A DNA stretch of 61,852 nucleotides, taken from Methanobrevibacter sp. Its GTDB lineage: Archaea; Methanobacteriota; Methanobacteria; Methanobacteriales; Methanobacteriaceae. Both the position numbers and the translations under genes were made by a program. The notes below the pieces were generated by a model, which worked only from the letters and a program-made list of their open reading frames with translations, ran no database searches and had not been told where the DNA came from. The stretch lies in contig JAILDN010000048.1 in NCBI GenBank assembly GCA_024689425.1, positions 1-61,852 on the forward strand, written 5' to 3'. Shown one piece after another: positions 18,591-24,989 of this stretch; positions within the stretch are counted from its first letter, which is position 1, and each line of letters starts with the position of its first letter.

Positions 18591-18716
18591 TTATTCATCA
18601 TCCTCTTTTTCATAATTTCTGCATTGTTTGACATCTAATAGCTGATGTTCATTAATTTTGCAGACAATTTTATAGTTTTTTCTTAATTCCAAATGTTTAC
18701 AATCATCACAAATCAT
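18591..18716 (-). CDS. Small Cys-containing protein after radical SAM gene
   Basis: A 41-residue frame starting at ATG 18716, 12 bases after the radical SAM gene stop, with GGTTGAT upstream. The sequence starts MICDDCKHLELRKNYK and has four Cys (positions 3, 6, 19 and 32) and a very acidic end (EKEDDE). The CxxC plus two more Cys could bind zinc or a Fe-S cluster, or could be a modification substrate. I do not recognise the family. Its 3' end overlaps nothing else functional; the decayed flavodoxin gene starts 26 bases further on. Real coding status is supported by position, SD and Cys pattern only. Confidence 0.55.
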   Translation of the reverse strand: MICDDCKHLELRKNYKIVCKINEHQLLDVKQCRNYEKEDDE

Positions 18717-18728
18717 ATTATCAACCAA

Positions 18729-19856
18729 TCATGGTTTCATAGCCAAATCCATAATACTGAACGGTTCACCTTCCTTTCTAGGTGCTGGTGCGCCCATTCC
18801 AAAAGCAGATTTAGCGAATTCCTTATTCATTCTTTTTGAGACTTCACCAAATATTATTTTATAAGCATCACATTGGGGATCAACCGCTTTAGGGGTTTTA
18901 TGTGCAACAATTGCATTGTAAGGACATCCTCCTTCACAATATTTAACAAATTTACATTTTTTACAGTTTTCATCAACATAATCTCTGAATTCTTGAAGTT
19001 TTGCCCATGCATCAGATGTTTTTAAATCATCAAAACTTGGATTATCTGCCACATTTCCTAAAACATAGTCTGGCATTCCAACAAACCTATAGCATGGATA
19101 AATTGAACCGTCAGAACCAACAGCCAATGTAGTTCCGATACAATCTGCAAACGTACATAATGTTCCTCTTCTTCTAAGTGTACTTTTACAAATATGGTCT
19201 AGGTCCATAATAACAAACTCATCTAAATCATATAGATATTTATCCAACCAATCAACAAGAAGCTTTCCATGCTCTTCTTGATTTAATGCCCATGGGTCTG
19301 CATTATCTCCTCTTAAAGAAGGTAAGGCCGCATGAATCTTTAAACTCATCTTTTCGCCCTTAAAGAATTCATACAATTCATCTGAGAAATCCTTTGAATA
19401 GTCAGTTACTGTTAAAACAAAGTTAATTATTAATCCTTTACTTTTAGCAAGTTCATATTTGGACATTGTTTTATCAAAGTAACCGTCTCCTCTTTGATAA
19501 TCGTTGATTTCTTTTGGTCCATCAATACTTGTACTTACAACAACATTGTATTTGACAAATAAATCTATTAACTCATCAGTTAAAAGCCAAATATTACTCT
19601 GCAGGGAAAATCCATCTAAGTTTTCAAGTTTAGATAATTTTTCTAAAGCCTCTTTATAGAAATCATAACCTGCAAGAAGAGGCTCACCACCATGGAAAGT
19701 AAAATGAACCTTATCGTCCCTAAAATCATCAAGCCAATCTATAATCTGATCAATGACTTCAATATCCATCATTTCTTTTTTATTTTCAGAACCCCAACAA
19801 TATTTACAATTTGATGGACAATTTAGGGTGGGTATGATCATTACATGAAATGTCAT
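18729..19856 (-). CDS. Radical SAM/SPASM peptide-modifying enzyme
   Basis: A 375-residue enzyme of the anaerobic sulfatase-maturase class. The radical SAM cluster motif is CPSNCKYCW (Cys 13, 17 and 20), followed by FTFHGGEPLLAG-like (HFTFHGGEPLLAG) SAM-binding sequence. The C-terminal SPASM domain has auxiliary-cluster Cys in TLCTFADC, YPCYRF, CKKCKFVKYCEGGCPY and DPQCDAYK. Enzymes with this plan oxidise or cross-link residues in protein or peptide substrates. No sulfatase is nearby. The preceding gene encodes a small Cys-rich protein and its stop lies one base from this ATG, so that protein is the obvious candidate substrate. From memory, methanogen families of this kind (TIGR04083-type) are paired with TIGR04165-type Cys-rich peptides. 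An ATG at 19865 is an alternative start. Confidence 0.85.
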   Translation of the reverse strand: MTFHVMIIPTLNCPSNCKYCWGSENKKEMMDIEVIDQIIDWLDDFRDDKVHFTFHGGEPLLAGYDFYKEALEKLSKLENLDGFSLQSNIWLLTDELIDLFVKYNVVVSTSIDGPKEINDYQRGDGYFDKTMSKYELAKSKGLIINFVLTVTDYSKDFSDELYEFFKGEKMSLKIHAALPSLRGDNADPWALNQEEHGKLLVDWLDKYLYDLDEFVIMDLDHICKSTLRRRGTLCTFADCIGTTLAVGSDGSIYPCYRFVGMPDYVLGNVADNPSFDDLKTSDAWAKLQEFRDYVDENCKKCKFVKYCEGGCPYNAIVAHKTPKAVDPQCDAYKIIFGEVSKRMNKEFAKSAFGMGAPAPRKEGEPFSIMDLAMKP

Positions 19857-19857
19857 T

Positions 19858-20067
19858 TTAACCATAAATCTTATTTAATTCATTTAATAATTCTTTTTTC
19901 TCATCAGGATCCATATTTTCATTTATGAAGTAAATGTAGCCACATTCTTCACATCTAACAGTATCCATTTCCGCGTGAGCCCTGTGATTATCCAACATTC
20001 TTCTGTGAGCTATTTTATCTTTAGAACCACATTTTGGACATGGCGCTAAAAGTTCTTCAAGTTTCAT
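19858..20067 (-). CDS. Cys-rich small protein, possible rSAM substrate
   Basis: A 69-residue protein starting at ATG 20067 (SD AGGTG six bases upstream; a GTG three codons earlier is in frame). It has LLAPCPKCGSKDKI with Cys 10 and 13, a conserved-looking HRRMLDNHRAHAEMD middle rich in His, and VRCEECGYIYF with Cys 39 and 42, then an acidic helix ending NELNKIYG. The two CxxC pairs resemble a zinc ribbon; the same pairs could be modified by the adjacent radical SAM enzyme. I recall methanogen peptides of the TIGR04165 Cys-rich family in this context, but this match needs a search. Confidence 0.7.
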   Translation of the reverse strand: MKLEELLAPCPKCGSKDKIAHRRMLDNHRAHAEMDTVRCEECGYIYFINENMDPDEKKELLNELNKIYG

Positions 20068-20241
20068 ATCTTTCACCTAATATCTTATTTGTCAATCAAT
20101 TAATATAAAATCTATTATTTAATTTAAGAAAAGTATAAATATCCGGTAATAGTGAGAACAATTTTTGTATATGGCCTCAACAAGCTTTAAATAATATTTA
20201 AATCAATCATTTAATAACAAATCAGAATTAAAGTGATTTAA

Positions 20242-20400
20242 ATGCCACTAGACTACTATGACCATTTTTTAAAACAAAGAAATAATAAAATTTTTACAGA
20301 AGTAACGAATGTTGTTAGACAAAAAATCTGGAGAGAAACATTTAATGTTATTGAATCTCAAGAATGGGAGGACATTACAGAAAGAATAAGAAAAAATTAG
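20242..20400 (+). CDS. Small conserved-looking protein, 52 residues
   Basis: A plus-strand frame starting ATG 20242 with AAAGTGAT upstream. The product begins MPLDYYDHFLKQRNN and ends QEWEDITERIRKN; it is charged, helical, and without Cys or membrane segments. Its stop codon overlaps the stop of the convergent aldo/keto reductase gene by two bases, so the frame is kept open right up to a real gene. I do not recognise it. The ending resembles that of another small plus-strand protein at 40025 (QERIRKT), which may be chance. Confidence 0.5.
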   Translation: MPLDYYDHFLKQRNNKIFTEVTNVVRQKIWRETFNVIESQEWEDITERIRKN

Positions 20401-21620
20401 CGATTTAAAAGCTTTACAAAATATCTGTAAATTGGAAAACCAACATTTTTAATAAATAACAATACATATTTAAATCCAGGAAATTCAAATTCCTTTTTTA
20501 CTTTTTTTAATTCACTGATAATATCCAATTTCTGAGGACATTTTCTCAAACATTTTCCACAAGCATTACATTTACCTGCATTACCTTCACCACCCATTAT
20601 ACCCCCAACATACTGATAATAATCAATTAATGATTGATTGACAAACCCTTTATGTCCAAACAAATATTTTTCATTATATATTTTCATACATTCGGGAATA
20701 TTAACTCCCTGAGGGCAAGGCATACAATATCCGCAGGTAGAACAGTTAATCTTTAAAGAGTTTCTCATGACTCTTTTAACAAGCTCAACAGTTTCCAAAT
20801 CATCAAAACTCATGGATAAAGGAGTCGTTTTATTTGCAATAGCCAAATTCTCATCAAGTTGTTCAAAACTATTCATTCCAGATAAAACGCAAGTAACATT
20901 TCTGTTGTTTAAAACCCATTCTAAAGCCCATTGCGCATTACTTTTATTAGGATTTGCTTTTTTAAAAATTGCTTCAACTTCATTGGGCATTTTTCCTGCA
21001 AGAATACCTCCTTTTAAAGGTTCCATTACAAAAATACCCATACCTTTAGAAGCTGCATATTCAATGCCTTCCATGCTGGCCTGAACATTTTCATCAAAAT
21101 AGTTATACTGGACCATTACAACATCCCAGTCATAACCGTCCACGATTATTTCAAATTCTTCTGTGGGTCCATGATATGAAAAACCGATATGCTTAATTTT
21201 ACCATCAGCTTTTGCTTTTGAAATAAAATTAATCAAATCTCGTTTAAGTAATCTATTAATAGTCTTTAAATCAACAGCATGAATAAGATAATAATCAATG
21301 CAATCAATTTGAAGTCTTTTTAACTGCTCATTCAATAGTTTTTCCATATCCTCATATTTTCTAACATTAATGGAGGGCAGTTTAGTACATATCTTAACTT
21401 TAGAACGAATTTCCTCAGTTAAAATTTCACCTAAAAAACTTTCACTATCCCCATATAAATAAGCAGTATCTATAAAATTAACACCATTATCAATTGCATA
21501 ATAAATTAAATCTTTAGCTTTGGACCTATCGATTTTACCATTTTTTAGAGGCAATCTCATGGCACCAAAGCCCAATGGTGATATTTCATCCCCTGTTTTT
21601 TTAATTAACCTGTTTTCCAT
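20397..21620 (-). CDS. Aldo/keto reductase with 4Fe-4S domain
   Basis: A 407-residue oxidoreductase. The N-terminal two thirds is a TIM-barrel aldo/keto reductase with PLGFGAMRLPLKNG, the catalytic Asp/Tyr segment FIDTAYLYGDSE and the His region YYLIHAVD. The C-terminal third carries ferredoxin-type Cys: CSTCGYCMPCPQGVNIP and CNACGKCLRKCP. This fusion is common in anaerobes, where electrons may come from ferredoxin rather than only NAD(P)H. The substrate is unknown. It lies between galU and the rSAM cluster with its own spacing, so it may be a single transcription unit. Confidence 0.88.
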   Translation of the reverse strand: MENRLIKKTGDEISPLGFGAMRLPLKNGKIDRSKAKDLIYYAIDNGVNFIDTAYLYGDSESFLGEILTEEIRSKVKICTKLPSINVRKYEDMEKLLNEQLKRLQIDCIDYYLIHAVDLKTINRLLKRDLINFISKAKADGKIKHIGFSYHGPTEEFEIIVDGYDWDVVMVQYNYFDENVQASMEGIEYAASKGMGIFVMEPLKGGILAGKMPNEVEAIFKKANPNKSNAQWALEWVLNNRNVTCVLSGMNSFEQLDENLAIANKTTPLSMSFDDLETVELVKRVMRNSLKINCSTCGYCMPCPQGVNIPECMKIYNEKYLFGHKGFVNQSLIDYYQYVGGIMGGEGNAGKCNACGKCLRKCPQKLDIISELKKVKKEFEFPGFKYVLLFIKNVGFPIYRYFVKLLNR

Positions 21621-21681
21621 AATTATCTATTAGATTATCTTAAAACCACTACAACAGGTCACCATAATCCTTAAGTTTATA

Positions 21682-22536
21682 TTATTCTGCTTCTCTAATA
21701 ATCTCTTTCATATATGCAATTAAATCATCTTTTGATTCATCGTCATCCATTGCAAATTCAATAGATGTTTTTAACCATTCGAAACGATTACCTATATCAT
21801 AGGTTTTTCCTTCAAATGTATTGCCGTAAATTGCATCCAATTTTGATAAGGCATCAGTAAGTTGAATTTCTCCACCAACACCAGGTTCTGTTTCATCAAT
21901 CTTATCAAAAATATCTGGTGTTAATACATAACGACCCATAATAGCTAAATTGGAAGGAGCTTGATGAGCTAGAGGTTTTTCAACAAGTTTATCAATTTTA
22001 TAAATGTCCTTTTCCACTTCAGTTCCTTTAATTATACCATATCTCTCTACTTTTTCTTTTGGAACTGCCTCAAGTGAAATTGCAGACGCACCATATTTTT
22101 CATAAACATCAATCAACTGTTTTGTACATGGTGTAGGACCTTTAGTGATTGAATCACCTAAAAGTACAGCGAATGGTTCTCCACCTACATGCTTTTTAGC
22201 ACAGTAGATTGCATCTCCAAGCCCTTTCTGTTCTTTTTGTCTTACATAACAGATATCGGCTAAATCAGTGATTGCACGAACTTGTCTTAAGCGGTCATCT
22301 TTACCTGCGCTCTGTAAAGTTTGTTCAAGTTCAAAAGATTTGTCAAAGTGATCTTCAATAGAACGTTTATTTCTACCAGTAACAATTAAAATATCATCAA
22401 TTCCTGAGTTTACCGCTTCTTCAATAACATATTGAATAGTTGGTTTATCATAAACAGGCAACATTTCTTTAGGTTGTGCTTTAGTAGCAGGTAAGAATCT
22501 TGTACCAAAACCTGCTGCCGGGATTACAGCTTTCAT
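21682..22536 (-). CDS. galU: UTP-glucose-1-phosphate uridylyltransferase
   Basis: Makes UDP-glucose from UTP and glucose-1-phosphate for glycans and cell-wall sugars. The 284-residue protein has the nucleotidyltransferase signature IPAAGFGTRFLPATKAQPKE, then VLLGDS and LVEKPLAHQAPSNLAIMGRY, all typical of bacterial-type GalU. SD GGTGAT is placed six bases before ATG. Its upstream region adjoins the structured stretch at 22.6-23.1 kb. Confidence 0.93.
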   Translation of the reverse strand: MKAVIPAAGFGTRFLPATKAQPKEMLPVYDKPTIQYVIEEAVNSGIDDILIVTGRNKRSIEDHFDKSFELEQTLQSAGKDDRLRQVRAITDLADICYVRQKEQKGLGDAIYCAKKHVGGEPFAVLLGDSITKGPTPCTKQLIDVYEKYGASAISLEAVPKEKVERYGIIKGTEVEKDIYKIDKLVEKPLAHQAPSNLAIMGRYVLTPDIFDKIDETEPGVGGEIQLTDALSKLDAIYGNTFEGKTYDIGNRFEWLKTSIEFAMDDDESKDDLIAYMKEIIREAE

Positions 22537-22780
22537 ATATTATCACCATACATATTAATTATAATATAATTTTTCATTTTAATTGTTTAAATAAATATCC
22601 GAAATCAGTGAAAAAAAAGTCAAATTTAATGTCTTATTGCAGAGAAAAAATCTCCACAATATTTCCCCATAGACATTAAAAACATAGATTTGCATCTCCA
22701 CAGAGGTTTACTTTAAAAGTAATTCTCTTGTATAATCATATTATCGAATTATTATATAAACTTAACTATTTTTTAAAAAA
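22537..22780. other. Intergenic region with hairpins upstream of galU
   Basis: No gene is supported. An inverted repeat AATGTCT...AGACATT (about 22629-22679) encloses GAGA-AAAAA-TCTC. GCATCTCCACAGAGG (22692-22706) is complementary, with one mismatch, to 23000-23014, about 300 bases away. A TTACTT/AAGTAA hairpin follows. A TATA-like TTATATAA near 22752 would start a plus-strand transcript close to 22780. Confidence 0.45.
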
Positions 22781-22871
22781 GGGTAATTAAACAGTGTTCT
22801 CTCCGGGAAAAAGACCTCATGAAAACTTGGTTTTCAAAGCCCGTCATTGAATTGTTTATATTTAATTACCC
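22781..22871 (+). ncRNA. Candidate structured RNA or leader element
   Basis: A compact 91-nt fold: an 11-bp perfect closing stem (GGGTAATTAAA at 22781-22791 with TTTAATTACCC at 22861-22871), an inner CGGG/CCCG pairing (22804-22807 with 22840-22843) and a terminal hairpin GAAAAC-TTG-GTTTTC (22821-22835). The first G lies at the transcription start predicted from a TATA box about 28 bases upstream. A small ORF with GGAGGTGA follows at once. I do not recognise it: it lacks the core motifs of SRP RNA, RNase P RNA, C/D boxes and known archaeal riboswitches. Confidence 0.5.
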
Positions 22872-22878
22872 ATTAAAT

Positions 22879-23014
22879 GGAGGTGAAAACATGAGCTATT
22901 ATCTTCTACATGCCATTAGAATCATTAATGATTTAATAACTGAAGTGATATTAAACCAATATGTTCCAATCGTGAAGATAATTAACTCCACCGTTCTCAC
23001 CTCCGTGGAGATGC
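22879..23014 (+). promoter_or_regulatory. SD-sequestering inverted repeat
   Basis: GGAGGTGAAAAC (22879-22890), which includes the SD of the small ORF at 22891, is complementary with one mismatch to GTTCTCACCTCC (22993-23004). The second arm can also be trapped in a competing hairpin, CTCCAC (22986-22991) with GTGGAG (23005-23010), and its right flank pairs with 22692-22706. Mutually exclusive pairings of this type can switch translation on or off. Confidence 0.45.
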
Positions 23015-23052
23015 ATGGAAAGAACACCAATGCAGCATTGGGGAAAAACTGA
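22891..23052 (+). CDS. Small ORF after structured leader
   Basis: A 53-residue frame with a near-ideal SD (GGAGGTGA) six bases upstream of ATG. The product begins MSYYLLHAIRIINDLITEV and has an amphipathic, Ile/Val/Leu-rich first half, with no Cys. I do not recognise it. It overlaps an antisense frame on the minus strand (22951-23091), which also has a GGAGG. The sequence is constrained by the inverted repeats listed above, so it may be RNA structure rather than protein that is conserved. Moderately supported at best. Confidence 0.35.
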   Translation: MSYYLLHAIRIINDLITEVILNQYVPIVKIINSTVLTSVEMHGKNTNAALGKN

Positions 23053-23091
23053 ACTGATTAATAAACAAACATTACTTATAAATAATTTCAT
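22951..23091 (-). CDS. Antisense small ORF
   Basis: A 46-residue frame starting ATG 23091, with GGAGG 9 bases upstream (23101-23105) and a TATA-like ATATATTAT near 23140 on the minus strand. The product starts MKLFISNVCLLISSVFPQC, a short hydrophobic N-terminus. It runs antisense through the plus-strand small ORF. Only one of the two frames, or neither, may be translated. Confidence 0.25.
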   Translation of the reverse strand: MKLFISNVCLLISSVFPQCCIGVLSMHLHGGENGGVNYLHDWNILV

Positions 23092-23268
23092 GTTTATCTA
23101 CCTCCTACCATACCTATACTTTTGAGGCCTTTTACTAGATAATATATGGTTAAAATCTTATTTAATACTTGTTGAAGCCACTTTGTAAAATTGAAGGCAT
23201 TTCGAAAAATTATAGTCAAAAAACATAATATATAAAGGTTTTGATAATGATTAAAACTGAATTAAAAA
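23053..23268. other. Intergenic region, no gene seen
   Basis: Apart from the promoter and SD of the minus-strand small ORF (23101-23147) and a plus-strand TATA box AATATATAAAGG at 23227-23238 serving the next small frames, nothing is recognised. Confidence 0.4.
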
Positions 23269-23376
23269 ATGTCCCGCTGCATAGCAGATACTACATCAGG
23301 TAATGCTAGATTCATCTGGTGCAGTGACGGATACATCATTGTATATAAATTGGATATTCACAGATTAATATTTTAG
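23269..23376 (+). CDS. Small ORF, 35 residues
   Basis: ATG 23269 lies about 30-40 bases after a good TATA box (23227-23238) but without an SD. The product starts MSRCIADTTSGNARFIWCSD; it has two Cys. It ends 13 bases before the better supported small gene at 23390. It may be a leader ORF or noise. Confidence 0.25.
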   Translation: MSRCIADTTSGNARFIWCSDGYIIVYKLDIHRLIF

Positions 23377-23389
23377 TTTAGGTGATTAA

Positions 23390-23569
23390 ATGAATTGCGG
23401 AGAAATGATTAAAGAATTAAAGAAATTCCCAAAGGATAAACCCATAAAGATAATGGGACTGCATAGTATTGCAAAAACAGATACTCATGAAGACATTAAC
23501 AGTATCTGTTATCTAAAAGAAGTTGACATTGACACATTAGAATTCATTGGTGAGAAAACAGCTTTGTAG
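23390..23569 (+). CDS. Small protein, 59 residues
   Basis: ATG 23390 is preceded by TTAGGTGATTAA, a standard SD for this genome. The product begins MNCGEMIKELKKFPKDKPIK and continues with a beta-like IMGLHSIAK and an acidic DTHEDINSIC stretch. The opening resembles small phage or plasmid proteins with an ELIxxLKxFPxDxPV pattern, but no integrase or phage gene is near. Codon use fits the host. The function is unknown. Confidence 0.5.
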   Translation: MNCGEMIKELKKFPKDKPIKIMGLHSIAKTDTHEDINSICYLKEVDIDTLEFIGEKTAL

Positions 23570-23628
23570 CTATCGTCAGCAATAATTATCATGAAAATAG
23601 AAAGTAATATTCCATAATTAACTAATTG

Positions 23629-23729
23629 ACATTAACGGCTTAAGTAATCTATTCAAAACAGGTATTTTGAAATGCTTGTATATCGAAGTTTAAAAACAGA
23701 TTCATATTCAAAAAGGCTTCCGTTAATGT
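23629..23729. repeat. Long-range 10-bp inverted repeat with inner hairpin
   Basis: ACATTAACGG (23629-23638) and CCGTTAATGT (23720-23729) are perfect complements enclosing about 80 bases, which include a 7-bp hairpin TTCAAAA (23652-23658) with TTTTGAA (23665-23671). The fold could be a small RNA or the ends of a tiny mobile element; no flanking target duplication was recognised. Confidence 0.4.
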
Positions 23730-23795
23730 GAAACACCACTAAATAAAAAGAAAAAAGTTTTGAAATGAATATTTCATCCGAATATTCAAAATCAA

Positions 23796-23966
23796 TTATT
23801 TATAAGAATCTATTAAATGCAATTTTATTTTTAAATTTTCTATTGCTGTAGCTTCCCTATATCTCATATGGCTTTCTCCACATTTTGCACAATTGTAAAA
23901 AGCAGAAAGTTGATGATTTGGGTCAGCTATTACATATCCACAGGTTTCACAAACTAATACCCACAT
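23796..23966 (-). CDS. Zinc ribbon small protein
   Basis: A 56-residue protein from ATG 23966 with GGATGTG upstream. It reads MWVLVCETCGYVIADP, then YNCAKCGESHMRYREA and a basic helical tail. Two CxxCG knuckles (Cys 6/9 and 26/29) indicate a rubredoxin-like or zinc-ribbon fold. It ends up 31 bases after the helical-repeat gene at 23998 on the same strand, so it may be its downstream partner. The function is not recognised. Confidence 0.65.
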   Translation of the reverse strand: MWVLVCETCGYVIADPNHQLSAFYNCAKCGESHMRYREATAIENLKIKLHLIDSYK

Positions 23967-23997
23967 TCTTTACACATCCATTAATTTAAATTAGTAA

Positions 23998-24567
23998 TCA
24001 ATCTTCAAGTTTTTCTAATCTTTCCGTTACATCTTTTTTAAAATTTTTTTTATAATCTTCTATACGGTCATACTTTGGTTCACGAAGGTTATTTAAAATA
24101 GATGAATCATTAAGCATTTCATTTAATGCAGATTTATCATTAATATATGAAATAGCTACCCTCCTATTAAAGTACCATGGATCATGTCTGGCTATATAGA
24201 TTAACTCCTCTTCGTTATCAGGATTTTCCCTAATACTTCTAATAGCAGTAGTCCTAGCATCCCTATTTAAAGCATTTTTAGCTACATCAATTAATAATTT
24301 TTCATCAGTAATTAGAGAAGCCGCATATGATGCATCAGTCTTATTACCAGATTTTATGGCAAGTTCTGCTAAAAGAGGTTGTTTGCCTTCTGCAGCAAGA
24401 TTATCGATTATTCGTATTGAATCACGACTGCTAGTTCTAAAATTCAAATCTTTACCATAAAAATGTTCTAAAATTGAATCAACATCTTGAAACACCTTTT
24501 TAGGTGTTTCTTTATTATTCTCTTTTTTTTCATTTCCTTTACCAAAAATATTGCTTAAAAATCCCAT
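23998..24567 (-). CDS. Helical-repeat (HEAT-like) protein
   Basis: A 189-residue soluble protein starting MGFLSNIFGKGNEKKEN, followed by a Lys/Asn-rich linker and then helical pairs such as DSIRIIDNLAAEGKQPLLAELAI-type, DEKLLIDVAKNALNRDARTT and ELIYIARHDPWYFNRRVAIS, which look like HEAT/armadillo repeats. The C-terminus is a charged helix. ATG 24567 with GGGGAAG upstream is chosen. A protein-binding scaffold role is an inference; homologues in methanogens are uncharacterised. A possible 16-residue leader ORF lies upstream. Confidence 0.65.
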   Translation of the reverse strand: MGFLSNIFGKGNEKKENNKETPKKVFQDVDSILEHFYGKDLNFRTSSRDSIRIIDNLAAEGKQPLLAELAIKSGNKTDASYAASLITDEKLLIDVAKNALNRDARTTAIRSIRENPDNEEELIYIARHDPWYFNRRVAISYINDKSALNEMLNDSSILNNLREPKYDRIEDYKKNFKKDVTERLEKLED

Positions 24568-24591
24568 AAAAATCAACTTCCCCTATTTAAA

Positions 24592-24642
24592 CTAAATAAT
24601 ATCTTTCCATTTTGGAGGCATATATCCATCGGCTAATCCCAC
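24592..24642 (-). CDS. Possible 16-residue leader peptide
   Basis: A GTG start at 24642 is preceded by GGTGATTTAAA, the standard SD for this genome. The short peptide reads MGLADGYMPPKWKDII and ends 24 bases before the helical-repeat gene. A TATA box lies about 45 bases upstream on the minus strand. It may be a translated leader controlling the next gene, or a chance frame. Confidence 0.3.
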   Translation of the reverse strand: MGLADGYMPPKWKDII

Positions 24643-24849
24643 TTTAAATCACCATTTTGACTTAATTTAAATTTTATCAAAACATATATATATAGCGGTT
24701 GAAATTGGGGTGCAAAAAATTTTTAAATCCTAAAATAAGCTATTTAACATTAACACCTGCATTAGATATGTTATTGTTTAAATAACTTACTTTAATGAAA
24801 GAAATATTACTAAAATTAAACAAAAAACATTGAAAATAAGATAAAATAG

Positions 24850-24933
<84 letters not shown>

Positions 24934-24972
24934 AAATAACAAAAGTAGTTATAAAAAAATATGTTTTTAAAA

Positions 24973-24981
24973 TTATATAAA
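24973..24981 (-). promoter_or_regulatory. TATA box for tRNA-Leu
   Basis: TTTATATAA on the minus strand, about 40 bases upstream of the tRNA 5' end, matching an archaeal TATA box with a 15-base tRNA leader. Confidence 0.55.
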
Positions 24982-24989
24982 GTTAACTA

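Noticed and set aside
22781-22871. SRP RNA, RNase P RNA or a C/D or H/ACA guide RNA
   Set aside because: The GGAAG/domain IV core of SRP RNA, the GAGGAAAGUCC-type core of RNase P RNA and C/D boxes are absent; H/ACA needs an ACA after a kink-turn hairpin, which I could not place.
22537-23795. Prophage or plasmid island
   Set aside because: No integrase, capsid, replication gene or att duplication was found; only tiny ORFs and inverted repeats.
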